DNA of 64,000 nucleotides from Hyphomicrobiales bacterium (GCA_900473745.1 UCMW01000007.1:310001-374000); one strand, 5' to 3'. Positions 28,218 through 37,565 are shown, counted from the first letter of the stretch. The notes: generated by a model from the letters alone, not told the origin. Numbers and translations: made by a program.

Positions 28218-29864
28218 TCATCGTCCGACACTGCGCCCGGCCACGCGACCGGAAAACAGGCAGCCGCCCAGGAAGGTCCCTTCCAGCGCGTTGTAACCGT
28301 GCATTCCGCCGCCACCGAATCCGGAGACTTCACCCGCAGCGTAGAGCCCCGACACCGGCCTGTTCTCCCGGTTCAGCACCCGGCCTTCGAGATCCGTATG
28401 CAGCCCACCCAGCGTCTTGCGTGTGAGAATATGCAGGCGAACGCCAATCAATGGCCCAGCAGCGGGGTCGAGCAGCCTGTGCGGCTTTGCCGTGCGCATC
28501 AGCTTGTCGCCGAGATAGTTGCGCGCACCTCTGATGGCCACGACCTGCGCATCCTTGGAGAAGCGGTTGTTCACCTCCCGGTCGCGCGCCTCGATCTGGG
28601 AGCGCAGATGATGGATGCCGAGGCGGTGCTCGCCGGTGAGCTCGTTCATGCCCGCGATCAGATCCTCGAGCGTGTCGCGGACGACGAAATCCTCTCCCTT
28701 GTCCATGAAGGCCTGCACGGGACCCGGCGGGTTCTTGCCGAGCCGCTTCAGCAGCAAGGGGATGTCCTTCTCCGTCAGATCAGGATTCTGTTCGGATCCC
28801 GACAGCGCGAATTCCTTCTTGATGATCGCCTTGTTGAGAATGAACCAGGAATGGTCATGCCCGCGCGACCGGATCGCCTTCAGCGTCGCCAGCGTATCGA
28901 AGCCCGGCATGGCCGGCGCCGGGAAGCGATTGCCATCGGCATCGCACCAGAAGGAAGACGGCCCCGGCAGGATGCGGATTCCGTGGTTCGGCCAGATCGG
29001 GTCCCAGTTCTTCAGGCCCTCGGTGTAATGCCACATCCGGTCGCCATTGATGACCTCGCCCCCGGCCGCTTGGGCGATCGACAGCATACGCCCGTCGACA
29101 TGAGCCGGCACGCCCGCCACCATCTTCTTCGGCGGGGCTCCGAGCCGATCCACCGGCCAGCTCTTGCGGACGAGATCGTGATTGCCGCCGATACCGCCGG
29201 ACGCCACGATCACGGCACCGGCCATCACCTCGAAATCACCCACGACATTGCGCGAGCTGGAACCGCCGCGTGGCGTCGCGTCGCCCGCAAGCAGCACGCC
29301 CGCGGCCCCCGTGACGGCACCGTTGGAAACGATCAGCCGATCGACCTGATGACGGAAGAGGAAGGTAAGCTTACCCTGATATGCAGCAACCCTGGCGCGG
29401 CGCACAAAGGGAGCGATCACGCCGGGCCCCGTGCCCCAGGTGACATGAAAACGCGGCACCGAATTCCCATGGCCATGGGCATGGCCGCCGCCGCGCTCCG
29501 CCCAGCCCACGACGGGGAACCAGCTCACGCCCTGGCTCTTCAGCCAGTTGCGCTTTTCACTGGCCGCGAATTGCAGATAGGCTTCCGCCCATTGCCGCGG
29601 CCAGAAATCCTCGATGCGATCGAACCCGGCTGACCCGAACCAATCCTGCCGCGCCAGTTCGAAACTGTCGCGGATGCCCAAGCGCCGCTGCTCGGGGCTG
29701 TCGACGAGAAAGAGACCGCCGAGCGACCAGAAGGCCTGCCCACCGAGGTTCTGTTCCCCCTCCTGGTCGATCAGGCCGACGCGTAAGCCACGATCAGTCG
29801 CCTCCGTGGCGGCCACGAGACCGGTCAGCCCACCTCCGATGACGACGACGTCGAATTCCTGCAT
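28218..29864 (-). CDS. FAD-binding dehydrogenase (fumarate reductase/3-ketosteroid dehydrogenase superfamily)
   Basis: 548 aa from the ATG at 29864 (MQEFDVVVIGGGLTGLVAATEA), preceded by GGAGGG; the upstream in-frame extension is unsupported. FAD dinucleotide fold at the N-terminus, VIVASGGIGGNHDLVRKSWP in the middle, and the C-terminal FAD motif SGLYAAGEVSGFGGGGMHGYNALEGTFLGGCLFSGRVAG. This matches the group simply named FAD-binding dehydrogenase, related to flavoprotein subunits of fumarate reductase and to KstD; the substrate is unknown. Convergent with the tctC-like gene. Confidence 0.85.
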   Translation of the reverse strand: MQEFDVVVIGGGLTGLVAATEATDRGLRVGLIDQEGEQNLGGQAFWSLGGLFLVDSPEQRRLGIRDSFELARQDWFGSAGFDRIEDFWPRQWAEAYLQFAASEKRNWLKSQGVSWFPVVGWAERGGGHAHGHGNSVPRFHVTWGTGPGVIAPFVRRARVAAYQGKLTFLFRHQVDRLIVSNGAVTGAAGVLLAGDATPRGGSSSRNVVGDFEVMAGAVIVASGGIGGNHDLVRKSWPVDRLGAPPKKMVAGVPAHVDGRMLSIAQAAGGEVINGDRMWHYTEGLKNWDPIWPNHGIRILPGPSSFWCDADGNRFPAPAMPGFDTLATLKAIRSRGHDHSWFILNKAIIKKEFALSGSEQNPDLTEKDIPLLLKRLGKNPPGPVQAFMDKGEDFVVRDTLEDLIAGMNELTGEHRLGIHHLRSQIEARDREVNNRFSKDAQVVAIRGARNYLGDKLMRTAKPHRLLDPAAGPLIGVRLHILTRKTLGGLHTDLEGRVLNRENRPVSGLYAAGEVSGFGGGGMHGYNALEGTFLGGCLFSGRVAGRSVGR

Positions 29865-29953
29865 GGCACCCTCCAACCCCGGCCATGATCTTACCTTTAC
29901 GCACACGTAATGCATCCCACAAATTGTGGGGAGAACAAACGAATTTGTGCTGC

Positions 29954-30985
29954 TTAACGCTCGGTGAGTTTCAGTTCGATACGGCGGTTCTGAGAAAGGA
30001 AGTCCGGCGTATCGCCCTCGGCGATGGGCTGGAATTCACCGAAGCCCGCAGCGACCAGCCGATTGGCCGGAACACCTTGGGAAATCAGATACTTGACCAC
30101 CGACGTTGCGCGGGCGGACGAGAGCTCCCAGTTATCCCGGTAACGGCCCGTTCCCGTCAGCGGCGACGCATCCGTATGGCCGTCGACACGAAGCACCCAG
30201 TTGATCTCGGCGGGGATTTCCTGTGCCAGTTCGAGGATGGCCGCCGCGAGCTTGCCCATCTCTTCCTGACCAGCCACATCCAGATCTGCACCGCCGACAG
30301 GGAAAAGCACCTCCGACTGAAAGACGAAACGGTCGCCGACGATCCGGATATTCTCTCGATCAGACAGGATCTCCCGCAGACGGCCGAAGAAGTCGGAACG
30401 ATAACGATTGAGTTCCTGGACGCGCTGGGCGAGCGCCACGTTGAGCCTGCGGCCGAGATCCGAAATCCGCGCTTGGGACGCTTCGTCCTTGGCCTCAGAG
30501 GCCTGAAGTGCCTCCTCGACAGCCGCGATCTGAGCCCTGAGGGCAGCGATCTGCTGGTTGAGAAGCTCGATCTGGCTCATCGCGCGGGCACTGACCTGAC
30601 GCTCGGCATCGAGTTCACCGGTGAGACGACCGACCTTTTCATTCGCCACGTCGGCGCTACCGGCGCCACTTTCAAGCAACTGCTGCAGTCGGGTCCGCTC
30701 GCTCTCGGATGACGACAGCGACGACTGAAGCGAGGCGAGTGCATCCTCGAGATCCTGCTTGCCGCTCTTTTCGAGCGCCAGCAATTGCGTGAGTTCGGCA
30801 ATCTGGCTGTTCAGCCGGTTCAACACCTCGTCCTTGCCCGAGATCTCACGCCCCAGAATGAACTGGGCGACGACGAAGACCGTAAGCAGGAACATGATCG
30901 CGAGAAGCAGCGTCGACAGGGCATCGACGAAGCCAGGCCAGTAATCGACCGCGCGATCACGGCGGCGGTTGCGCCCGAGCGCCAT
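29954..30985 (-). CDS. Membrane-anchored coiled-coil protein with OmpA/MotB peptidoglycan-binding domain
   Basis: 343 aa. One N-terminal helix (about 15-44) starts YWPGFVDALSTLLLAI, where D21 occupies the position of the proton-path Asp of MotB-like stators. A long coiled coil follows (about 50-200) and then an OmpA-like domain (FPVGGADLDVAGQEEMGKLA, VLRVDGHTDASPL, WELSSARATSVVKYL, NRLVAAGFGEFQPI). The TAA of its upstream partner directly abuts this ATG (TAAATG), so the two are co-translated. The pair looks like an H+-driven stator acting on the cell wall. Confidence 0.82.
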   Translation of the reverse strand: MALGRNRRRDRAVDYWPGFVDALSTLLLAIMFLLTVFVVAQFILGREISGKDEVLNRLNSQIAELTQLLALEKSGKQDLEDALASLQSSLSSSESERTRLQQLLESGAGSADVANEKVGRLTGELDAERQVSARAMSQIELLNQQIAALRAQIAAVEEALQASEAKDEASQARISDLGRRLNVALAQRVQELNRYRSDFFGRLREILSDRENIRIVGDRFVFQSEVLFPVGGADLDVAGQEEMGKLAAAILELAQEIPAEINWVLRVDGHTDASPLTGTGRYRDNWELSSARATSVVKYLISQGVPANRLVAAGFGEFQPIAEGDTPDFLSQNRRIELKLTER

Positions 30986-32017
30986 TTACTTCGCCCCACT
31001 GATCTTGTCGTTCAGCCGGTCGAGCGTCTTGCGCATGGCGCGCGCGTCCTCCTGCTGGGCCTCGATCCAGTCGCGCAACATCTGCTGCTCGTTGCGCATG
31101 TTCTTGACCAGGCCCTGGATGCCCTCGGCGAGGCCGGCAATCGCGGCTACAGACCGATCATTCCCGTCCTTGTTCGCCAGCTTCTGGATCTCGGCGACGA
31201 GAAGCTGGATGTCCTCGCCGGCAACTGTCGTGCCGCCGTCGGAAACGACGGCCCGCTCCGAATCCACATCGGTGACGGAGGAGAGCCAGTTTTCGAGTTC
31301 GACGTAAAACCGGTTCTGCGCACGCCCGGCCTGCAGATCGAGGAAACCGAGGATCAGCGAGCCGGAAAGGCCGAGCAGCGAAGACGAGAATGCCGTTCCC
31401 ATGCCGGCCAGCGGCGCCGCGAGGCCCGACTTCAGGGATTGCAAAACATCGTTGCTGTCGCCCGAGGCCGGATCGAGAGACGCGATGACCTCGTTGATCG
31501 AACCGATCGTCCCGAGCAGGCCCCAGAAAGTACCCAGGAGGCCGAGAAAGACGAGGAGGCCGATCAGGTAACGGCTGGTGTCACGCGATTCGTCGAGACG
31601 TGTGCCGATCGAATCGAGGATGGAGCGCAAGGCCGTCGTCGAGATCGCCATCGAGCGGCGTCCGCCGATCAGGGCACGCATGGGTGCCAGCAGCTTGGGT
31701 TCGCGTCCAACGAGCGAAGCATTGTCACCGGCAGCACGGAAGGAATTGAACCAGCGCACTTCGGGTCGGAGCGCCAGCACCTGGGCGAAGACCAGGATGA
31801 TGCCGACACCGAGCACACCGAGGATCAGGCCATTCAGCCCCGGATTGGTGACGAAGGCCGCATGCGCCTGCCGATAGAGGATGGCCGCGATGAAACACAC
31901 GATGATCAGGAAGATCACCATTGTCGTGAAGAAGGGCATCGGGCTGGAGAGTTTCTGGCCGTATGCACCCGGGCGGGTTTCCCCAACCTCGAGGTCCTCC
32001 AACTTCACTTTCGCCAT
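30986..32017 (-). CDS. MotA/TolQ/ExbB-type proton channel protein
   Basis: 343 aa. Four hydrophobic helices (about 28-48, 61-83, 149-171, 198-226). The MotA/TolQ/ExbB core lies in the second half: LGLLGTFWGLLGTIGSINEVI followed by LKSGLAAPLAGMGTAFSSSLLGLSGSLILGFLDL. The C-terminal 100 residues are cytoplasmic and helical. Together with the OmpA-domain protein it forms a stator-like complex. It is not near flagellar genes, and the Zorya defence genes zorC/D/E are absent, so a conserved rhizobial envelope function is more likely. Confidence 0.82.
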   Translation of the reverse strand: MAKVKLEDLEVGETRPGAYGQKLSSPMPFFTTMVIFLIIVCFIAAILYRQAHAAFVTNPGLNGLILGVLGVGIILVFAQVLALRPEVRWFNSFRAAGDNASLVGREPKLLAPMRALIGGRRSMAISTTALRSILDSIGTRLDESRDTSRYLIGLLVFLGLLGTFWGLLGTIGSINEVIASLDPASGDSNDVLQSLKSGLAAPLAGMGTAFSSSLLGLSGSLILGFLDLQAGRAQNRFYVELENWLSSVTDVDSERAVVSDGGTTVAGEDIQLLVAEIQKLANKDGNDRSVAAIAGLAEGIQGLVKNMRNEQQMLRDWIEAQQEDARAMRKTLDRLNDKISGAK

Positions 32018-32116
32018 AATACGCTCGACCTCCGGAGAATCTTGATGCGGAGGCTAGTGGAAAATTACGACGAATTGAAGCCGCGCATACAGGGGAATTT
32101 TGCCCCTGGTTGCCGA

Positions 32117-32917
32117 TCAGCCCTGCGGCACCGGCCGGTTGACCACTTCTTCGAGCGCCTTGCGGATATATTCATTCCCGGCAAGCACGGTGCCGTTCTC
32201 GAACATGTCCTGGCCACCCTTCATGTCGGAGACGAAGCCGCCGGCTTCCTTGATCAGGAGAATGCCGGCTGCGATATCCCAGGAGTTCAGCTGGGCTTCC
32301 CAGAAGCCGTCGAGACGGCCGGCCGCGACATAGGCGAGATCGAGGGCGGCAGCGCCCATGCGGCGCACGCCGGAGACTTCGCCCATGACATGGCGCAATT
32401 CAACGAGGAACTTGCCGTGCTGGCCACGGCCGAGATGCGGCACGCCGCAGCCGATGACGCAATCGGACAGCACCTTGCGGGCACCGACGCGGATGCGGCG
32501 ATCGTTGAGGAAGGCACCGCCGCCCTTCTCCGTCGTGTAGAGTTCGTCGGTGGCCGGGTTGAAGATGACGCCGGCGACGATCTCGCCATTGCGCTCGAGC
32601 GCGATCGAGACGGCAAACTGCGGGATGCCGTGCAGAAAGTTTGTGGTGCCATCGAGCGGATCGACGATCCAGCGATGTGCGCCGTCCGTGCCCTTGATTT
32701 CTTCGCTTTCCTCGCCGAGGAAGCCGTAGGTCGGACGGGACTTCAGCAACTCTTCACGCACGATCTTCTCGGCGCGAAAATCGGCCTGCGAAACGAAGTC
32801 GCCGGGTCCCTTGACCGAAACCTGCAGGTTCTGCACTTCGCCGAAATCACGCGACAGCGACTTGCCGGCCTTGAGCGCAGACTGGACCATGACATTGAGA
32901 AGGGCGGAGCGGGCCAT
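32117..32917 (-). CDS. suhB: Inositol-1-monophosphatase family protein
   Basis: 266 aa from the ATG at 32917 with AAGGAATT upstream; 29 in-frame residues further upstream do not fit. All metal-site motifs of the Mg-dependent phosphatase family are present: GEESEE, WIVDPLDGTTNFLHG, and WDIAAGILLIKEAGG. SuhB hydrolyses inositol monophosphate and in E. coli also joins rRNA antitermination complexes. Monocistronic, 99 bp downstream of the start of the MotA-like gene on the same strand. Confidence 0.92.
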   Translation of the reverse strand: MARSALLNVMVQSALKAGKSLSRDFGEVQNLQVSVKGPGDFVSQADFRAEKIVREELLKSRPTYGFLGEESEEIKGTDGAHRWIVDPLDGTTNFLHGIPQFAVSIALERNGEIVAGVIFNPATDELYTTEKGGGAFLNDRRIRVGARKVLSDCVIGCGVPHLGRGQHGKFLVELRHVMGEVSGVRRMGAAALDLAYVAAGRLDGFWEAQLNSWDIAAGILLIKEAGGFVSDMKGGQDMFENGTVLAGNEYIRKALEEVVNRPVPQG

Positions 32918-33055
32918 AGATAGAATTCCTTGAAACTGGGAGCGCCGGAAGGCGGCAACGGGCAAGCGCGCGTCGGCAGCGATGTTTGGCGGGTTCAAGA
33001 CCACAAATGCCGCTGGAATTCAAGGGGGATGGGCATTGCTGCCCATGCGCCATCG

Positions 33056-34321
33056 TCAGACGAGCCCTGCAGCAAACGTCACCACAAAGCCCGAGACGAC
33101 AGCCAGCAAAGATATGGCGGCCAGCCTCAGTGCAAAGCCGCGGCTCCCAGCTACAGCCGCATAGACGACTTTCGCCAGCATGTTGGCTGTGACGGCGATC
33201 CCGACGGCGGTGATTGCGACATCGAGCGGAAGGGCCGGCAACATGCCCGCGACAGTGACGGTCATCGCATCGACGTCCGCGAGCGCCGTCAGGGCAGAGA
33301 CGATATAGAGACCACCGTCCCCGAAAATCTGGCTCGCAGCCCGTGCGATGAAGGCGATGACGGTGATCAGCAGCGCCATCTTGATGACCTGCAAAAGCTC
33401 GAACGGATTTCCGGGCAAGTCTGCCTTGGAGGAAGAACCGGCCTGCGCAACGAGCGCGAATGCGCCCACCAACATAAGACCTCCAGCGACCAGGAGCCCC
33501 GGCAGAAGCGGTTGAGCAAGAGCAGGAGCGAGCGCGAACAGCAAGACTGCGGTCCGCAGAAGCGAAACGCTTCCTGCGGCAATCGCCCCCGAGGCCGAAC
33601 CCGCTGCATTGCCCGTCACTTTGCTCTGGCGCCCCATGGCGAGCGTGGTGGCGGTCGAGGAGACGAGGCCGCCCACCGCACCGGCAACGAGGTCACCGCG
33701 CCCGCTACCCATCAGCCGGACCGCGACATAACCGGCATAGGAAATCGAGGCGAGCATGATGACGAGGATTGCAAGGCTGCGCGGGGACACCCCGCCGAAG
33801 GGGCCGTAGGGATCGGCCGGAATGAGCGGCAGCAGCACGAAACCCATGGCGAGCAGGATGACGGCCGAGCGCAATTCCACCCAGGTCAGGCGCCTGATCG
33901 CGCCATGCAAGAATTCCCGGCTGGCCAGCAGCGTGACCATCGCGGCCCCGGCGGCGGAAGCCACGGCCATCTCGCCCACCACAGCCAAGGCTCCGAGACC
34001 GAATGTGGTGATCCCGGCAATGACCGTGGTTGCGCTGAACGAGCCTTCTGCTCGCGCCTCCATCAGGCCGAAGCGCAACAGCACGACGGCAATCGCGATC
34101 AGGAAACTGGCGACGATGAACCCGGACAGCGCGCCTGGCGTCAGGTCGACATCGAGCAGACCCGCGACACCCCCGGTCATGCCGATCAGTGTGAAGGTGC
34201 GGATCCCGGCAATGCGCGCGCCTTCCGGCTCGTCGCGCTCACGCCAGTGCCGTTCGACGCCGACCGCCGCACCGATCGCGATGGCGAGCCCAAGCCGCTG
34301 GAAGATGTCGATGAGATCCAT
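33056..34321 (-). CDS. MgtC/DUF4010 family membrane protein
   Basis: 421 aa. About twelve hydrophobic segments. The N-terminal third resembles MgtC/SapB (LGLAIAIGAAVGVERHWRERDEPEGARIAGIRTFTLIGMTGGVAG) and the rest matches DUF4010 (VSPRSLAILVIMLASISYAGYVAVRLMG, AVGGLVSSTATTLAMGRQSK). This is a common fused architecture, possibly involved in magnesium or other ion homeostasis, though no substrate has been shown to my knowledge. It ends about 140 bp before suhB on the same strand. Confidence 0.82.
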   Translation of the reverse strand: MDLIDIFQRLGLAIAIGAAVGVERHWRERDEPEGARIAGIRTFTLIGMTGGVAGLLDVDLTPGALSGFIVASFLIAIAVVLLRFGLMEARAEGSFSATTVIAGITTFGLGALAVVGEMAVASAAGAAMVTLLASREFLHGAIRRLTWVELRSAVILLAMGFVLLPLIPADPYGPFGGVSPRSLAILVIMLASISYAGYVAVRLMGSGRGDLVAGAVGGLVSSTATTLAMGRQSKVTGNAAGSASGAIAAGSVSLLRTAVLLFALAPALAQPLLPGLLVAGGLMLVGAFALVAQAGSSSKADLPGNPFELLQVIKMALLITVIAFIARAASQIFGDGGLYIVSALTALADVDAMTVTVAGMLPALPLDVAITAVGIAVTANMLAKVVYAAVAGSRGFALRLAAISLLAVVSGFVVTFAAGLV

Positions 34322-34354
34322 GGACGCCGCCCTTCCCCCCAGAGCGAGACCGCG

Positions 34355-35545
34355 TCAGGTCCGCCGGAACCGGTTGGCGCGATCGATGGCCTGCTTCTGC
34401 TGTTCTTCGTTGAGGCCGAGATAGAAATCCTCGAGACCAGGATCCTTGAGGCCCGCCCGCCGCGACAGGACATACCACTTGGCAGCCTCGACCGGATCGG
34501 GCGCGGTGCCGAGCGCATTGATGTAGAGATGCGCCAGACGGTTCTGCGCCACCACGTTGCCGCGTGCCGCCGCAATGCTCAGCCAACGGAAACCGGCCTC
34601 GTAGTCACGCGGACCGTTGTAGCCGTTGACCAGCCAGAGACCCATGTCGAGCTGCGCCGTGTCGAAGCCAGCACGCGCGGCACGCATCATCCATTCCCTG
34701 GCGCGCGCCTTCTTCTCGGCCGGCACGTCCTTGAGCGCCGAATAGACCTGTGCAAGTGCATATTGCGCATCGGCAATGCCCTGTTCGGACGCCTTTTCGT
34801 AATACGGCATGGCTGCGGTCAACCCGCGGACACCCGGCGTACCGGAAACCAGGATCTGCGCCCAGTTGAACTGGGCAGAGGCATTGCCGGCATCGGCGGC
34901 GCGGCGCATGTAGTCGTCCGCTTTCGCCTTGTCCTGCGGGACTTCGCGCCCCTCCATCAGGAGCAGGGCATATTTGAACATGGCAGCCGGATCGCCACCC
35001 TGGGCCGCCTGGCCATACCAGAAGGCTGCGCCCTTGAGATCACGCTTGACCCCGAGGCCACGCGACATGATTTCGGCCAGCAGCGTCTGCGCGGCGGGAT
35101 CGCCAAGTTGCGCCCGCGGCAGCGCCTTGTCGACGGCAGTCAGGAAGAGGCCGCGCTGGAAGGCGCCATAGGCGTCGTCGGGTTTGCCGTCATACGGCTT
35201 TTCCGGCGGCACGTCAGGCAGAGGCGAGCCCATGCGCAGATAGATATTGATGCCCTGCAGCTCGTCGGGCTTGTCGCCCTTGGTCGGCTTTGCGCCCTTG
35301 GTCACCGGCGGTGCGGAATCCCGGTCACCGCGATCGAGAGTTGTCGCATCACCCGTGCTGCTGCTCGGTCGCGCCCCGCGTTCGATCTCACCGGCATCAT
35401 CGGGGTCGGCCGGCATGATCGCCGGGGCGTCACCGATCTCGAGGCCATCCTCGCCGTCCTGCCCGATCGCCGGACTGGAGACCGCAAGGCATGCCCCGAC
35501 AAGCGCGGCGAGAATCAGGCAATGATGGGACGAGATCGAACGCAT
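34355..35545 (-). CDS. Secreted Sel1-like/TPR repeat protein
   Basis: 396 aa from the ATG at 35545, with a signal peptide ending near SSPAIGQ (about residue 29); a TTG at 35557 would overlap its own ribosome-binding site. After an acidic, Pro-rich linker come about six Sel1 repeats of roughly 36 residues (GDPAAQTLLAEIMSRGLGVKRDLKGAAFWYGQAAQGG, DPAAMFKYALLLMEG, NASAQFNWAQILVSG, IADAQYALAQVYSAL, FDTAQLDMGLWLVNG, NVVAQNRLAHLYING-like). Such repeats bind partner proteins in the periplasm. It follows the ThiE-like gene with an 8-bp gap and is probably co-transcribed. Confidence 0.85.
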   Translation of the reverse strand: MRSISSHHCLILAALVGACLAVSSPAIGQDGEDGLEIGDAPAIMPADPDDAGEIERGARPSSSTGDATTLDRGDRDSAPPVTKGAKPTKGDKPDELQGINIYLRMGSPLPDVPPEKPYDGKPDDAYGAFQRGLFLTAVDKALPRAQLGDPAAQTLLAEIMSRGLGVKRDLKGAAFWYGQAAQGGDPAAMFKYALLLMEGREVPQDKAKADDYMRRAADAGNASAQFNWAQILVSGTPGVRGLTAAMPYYEKASEQGIADAQYALAQVYSALKDVPAEKKARAREWMMRAARAGFDTAQLDMGLWLVNGYNGPRDYEAGFRWLSIAAARGNVVAQNRLAHLYINALGTAPDPVEAAKWYVLSRRAGLKDPGLEDFYLGLNEEQQKQAIDRANRFRRT

Positions 35546-35553
35546 GAGGCGGT

Positions 35554-36201
35554 TCAATCTCCAAACCGTGGCGCTTTTTCGTCAAGCTCCGCATTCACCC
35601 GGGTCACAATCGCGGCAGCCTGCGACGGATCGTCAAAGACCGCCTTGCCGAGCGCCACGAACTCCACGCCACTATCGGCGACCACCACGGCCGATGACGG
35701 GTCCTGCCCGCCCATCACCATGCACGGGATCTCGATCATCGAGGACCACCACTCGCCCAGCGCCACGTTCTTTGAATGGGCCTCCGGCTTGATGTCACCG
35801 TCGATCTTGCCGAAGAAGATGTAGTCCGGCTGGGTCTCGCCGATTTCCAGGGCATGGTGGCGATCCATCGCATTGCCGCCGCCGACGATGAGCTTCGGCG
35901 TATGTTTCTCGACTTCTTCCGCGAGGATCGCTGCATTCCCCGAAACATGCAGCCCGTCGGCCTTCACGCGCCCGGCAACGCGGCTGTTGTCGACGATGAG
36001 TGCCGCCGCCCCCGCTTCCTGAACCACCGGCACGAGCAATTCGGCATGTTTCTGGAAAACCGTATCGTCCAGGCCGTATTGCGGGATGATCACCGAGGCG
36101 ACGTCTCCGCCACGAAGGGCGTTGCGCAGCACCTCCGTGCGCTCGGCGGGATCGGCGATATCGGGAACGATGAGGACGAGGCGGCAGCGATTTTCGGTCA
36201 T
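35554..36201 (-). CDS. ThiE-like thiamine phosphate synthase family protein
   Basis: 215 aa, a TIM-barrel of the thiamine monophosphate synthase/TenI superfamily: RLVLIVPDI, AALIVDNSRVAGRVKADGLHVSG, KLIVGGGNAMDRHHALEIGETQPDYIFFGKIDGD. It diverges from classical ThiE; GNAMDRHHALE replaces the usual G.S.H...E pattern, and the substrate-binding glycine/serine loops differ. It may be a second, specialised ThiE paralogue common in rhizobia or a TenI-like protein. It shares an operon with the Sel1-repeat protein, with no other thi genes nearby. Confidence 0.75.
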   Translation of the reverse strand: MTENRCRLVLIVPDIADPAERTEVLRNALRGGDVASVIIPQYGLDDTVFQKHAELLVPVVQEAGAAALIVDNSRVAGRVKADGLHVSGNAAILAEEVEKHTPKLIVGGGNAMDRHHALEIGETQPDYIFFGKIDGDIKPEAHSKNVALGEWWSSMIEIPCMVMGGQDPSSAVVVADSGVEFVALGKAVFDDPSQAAAIVTRVNAELDEKAPRFGD

Positions 36202-36305
36202 GCGCGGTGTTTCCGTGTGCGGGACAGGTCCGTTTCAGCGGAAACCGTCCTCGTTTTCTCTTTGTAAATCCGATAGACCGCTCTTCCGAAAGGATCAACC
36301 GCGCA

Positions 36306-37082
36306 ATGCTGACAGACCCGAACTTCTATGCCGTCGCCATTCCCGCCGTTGCCCTTGTCGGCCTGTCGAAAGGCGGTCTCGGCGGTGCGTTCGCGCTGAT
36401 CGGCGTGCCGCTGCTTGCCTTCGCCGTCCCGCCCATGCAGGCAGCCGCGATCTTCCTGCCGATCCTGCTCGTCATGGATGCGGTCGCGCTCTGGGCCTGG
36501 CGCGGCCATAATGACCGCAAGACACTTCTTGTTCTGCTGCCGGGTGCAGTCATCGGCATCATCCTCGGCTGGGCGACATCCACCTACGTCTCAGCCGATG
36601 CCATGCGCCTCGTCCTCGGTGGCATCTCCGTGATCTTTGCCCTGAAGTACTTCGTGGAAAGCTGGGCGGCTTACAAGGGACAGGAGACGGCGGCAGCGGT
36701 CCAGCGTCCCGTCGCGGGCTCCTTCTGGGGGTCGCTCGCCGGCTATGCGAGTTTCGTCGCCCATGCAGGTGGCCCGCCCTTCCAGATCTACGTTCTGCCG
36801 CTCAAGCTCGACCCGCTAACCTATATCGGCACATCGACCCGCTTCTTCGCCATCCTGAATGCCATCAAGGTCATTCCCTATTTCGCGCTGGGGGAGCTCG
36901 ACAGCACCAACCTGACACTCTCGGCGGCATTGCTCCCGGTGGCGCTCGTATCGACACTCGCCGGCGCACGTCTCGTTCGTTTCCTGAAGCCGGCGATCTT
37001 CTATCCGCTCATGTATGGCATGGTGCAGCTGGCCGGCGGCAAACTTCTCTATGACGGGGTCACCGGCGTCTTCGGCGGCTGA
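36306..37082 (+). CDS. Sulfite exporter TauE/SafE family protein
   Basis: 258 aa from the ATG at 36306, with AAGGA about 13 bp upstream. Seven to eight hydrophobic helices in two inverted halves: VALVGLSKGGLGGAFALIGVPLLAF begins the first and FWGSLAGYASFVAHAGGPPFQIYVLPLKLDP begins the second, the paired G-rich motif of TauE/SafE. The family exports sulfite, sulfoacetate or other organosulfur anions; the substrate here is undetermined. Divergent from the ThiE-like gene. Confidence 0.88.
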   Translation: MLTDPNFYAVAIPAVALVGLSKGGLGGAFALIGVPLLAFAVPPMQAAAIFLPILLVMDAVALWAWRGHNDRKTLLVLLPGAVIGIILGWATSTYVSADAMRLVLGGISVIFALKYFVESWAAYKGQETAAAVQRPVAGSFWGSLAGYASFVAHAGGPPFQIYVLPLKLDPLTYIGTSTRFFAILNAIKVIPYFALGELDSTNLTLSAALLPVALVSTLAGARLVRFLKPAIFYPLMYGMVQLAGGKLLYDGVTGVFGG

Positions 37083-37160
37083 GACACAGGGCAGCTAAGC
37101 CGATGCTGCAATGCACATGAGCGCTTGCCGCAGAACAGCCTTTGACATAGGCTTTTCCCC

Positions 37161-37421
37161 ATGACGAATGCAGACCCGTTCACGGCGATCGCAGACCCGA
37201 ACCGGCGGCACATCCTCGAGGATCTGCGCCGGGGTGAAAAGACAGTGAACGAACTTGCCGGCCAGCTGCCGATCAGCCGTCCGGCCGTCTCCCAGCACCT
37301 CAAGGCATTGCTGGACAGCGGGCTCGTTGATGTGCGAGCGGAAGGCACACGCCGCATCTACTTCATTCACCGGCCCGGCTTCGACCGGATGAATATGTGG
37401 CTCGACCAGTTCTGGTCGTGA
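37161..37421 (+). CDS. ArsR family winged-helix repressor
   Basis: 86 aa. Almost only the winged helix is present: DPNRRHILEDLRRGEKTVNELAGQLPISRPAVSQHLKALLDSGLVDVRAEGTRRIYFI. No CxC metal motif is seen, so it is not a typical arsenic/zinc sensor. It resembles the subgroup that usually accompanies an SRPBCC-domain gene, but none follows. It lies 78 bp after the TauE/SafE gene and may regulate it, which is an inference from position. Confidence 0.85.
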   Translation: MTNADPFTAIADPNRRHILEDLRRGEKTVNELAGQLPISRPAVSQHLKALLDSGLVDVRAEGTRRIYFIHRPGFDRMNMWLDQFWS

Positions 37422-37452
37422 GATCCTCAGTTTTCCCTGCTCCGGACAAAAT

Positions 37453-37483
37453 AAAAGCCCCGAAGTCGAAAACTCCGGGGCTT
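37453..37483 (-). terminator. Terminator of the short DUF465 gene
   Basis: 8-bp stem AAGCCCCG / CGGGGCTT with a 13-nt loop; the T run is on the minus strand, so it serves the minus-strand gene ending at 37566. Confidence 0.7.
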
Positions 37484-37565
37484 GGATGGATTGCTGGCTG
37501 CTTCATGAATACATCGGGATCGGTCTATGTGTTCGCCGGTTCCCGGCGCAGCCGGAAGGGAGGTA

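Noticed and set aside
29954-32017. Zorya-type anti-phage system
   Set aside because: The MotA-like and OmpA/MotB-like pair resembles zorA and zorB, but no zorC, zorD or zorE (helicase or nuclease) is adjacent. Neighbours are suhB and an FAD dehydrogenase.
30785-32923. Long plus-strand open frame (712 codons)
   Set aside because: Antisense shadow of the OmpA-domain, MotA-like and suhB genes, whose motifs are unambiguous on the minus strand.
32930-35824. Very long plus-strand open frame (964 codons)
   Set aside because: It runs antisense to the MgtC/DUF4010, Sel1-repeat and suhB-upstream region. Its composition (Arg, Gly, His, Asp) is typical of the antisense frame of GC-rich genes, and no domain is recognisable.
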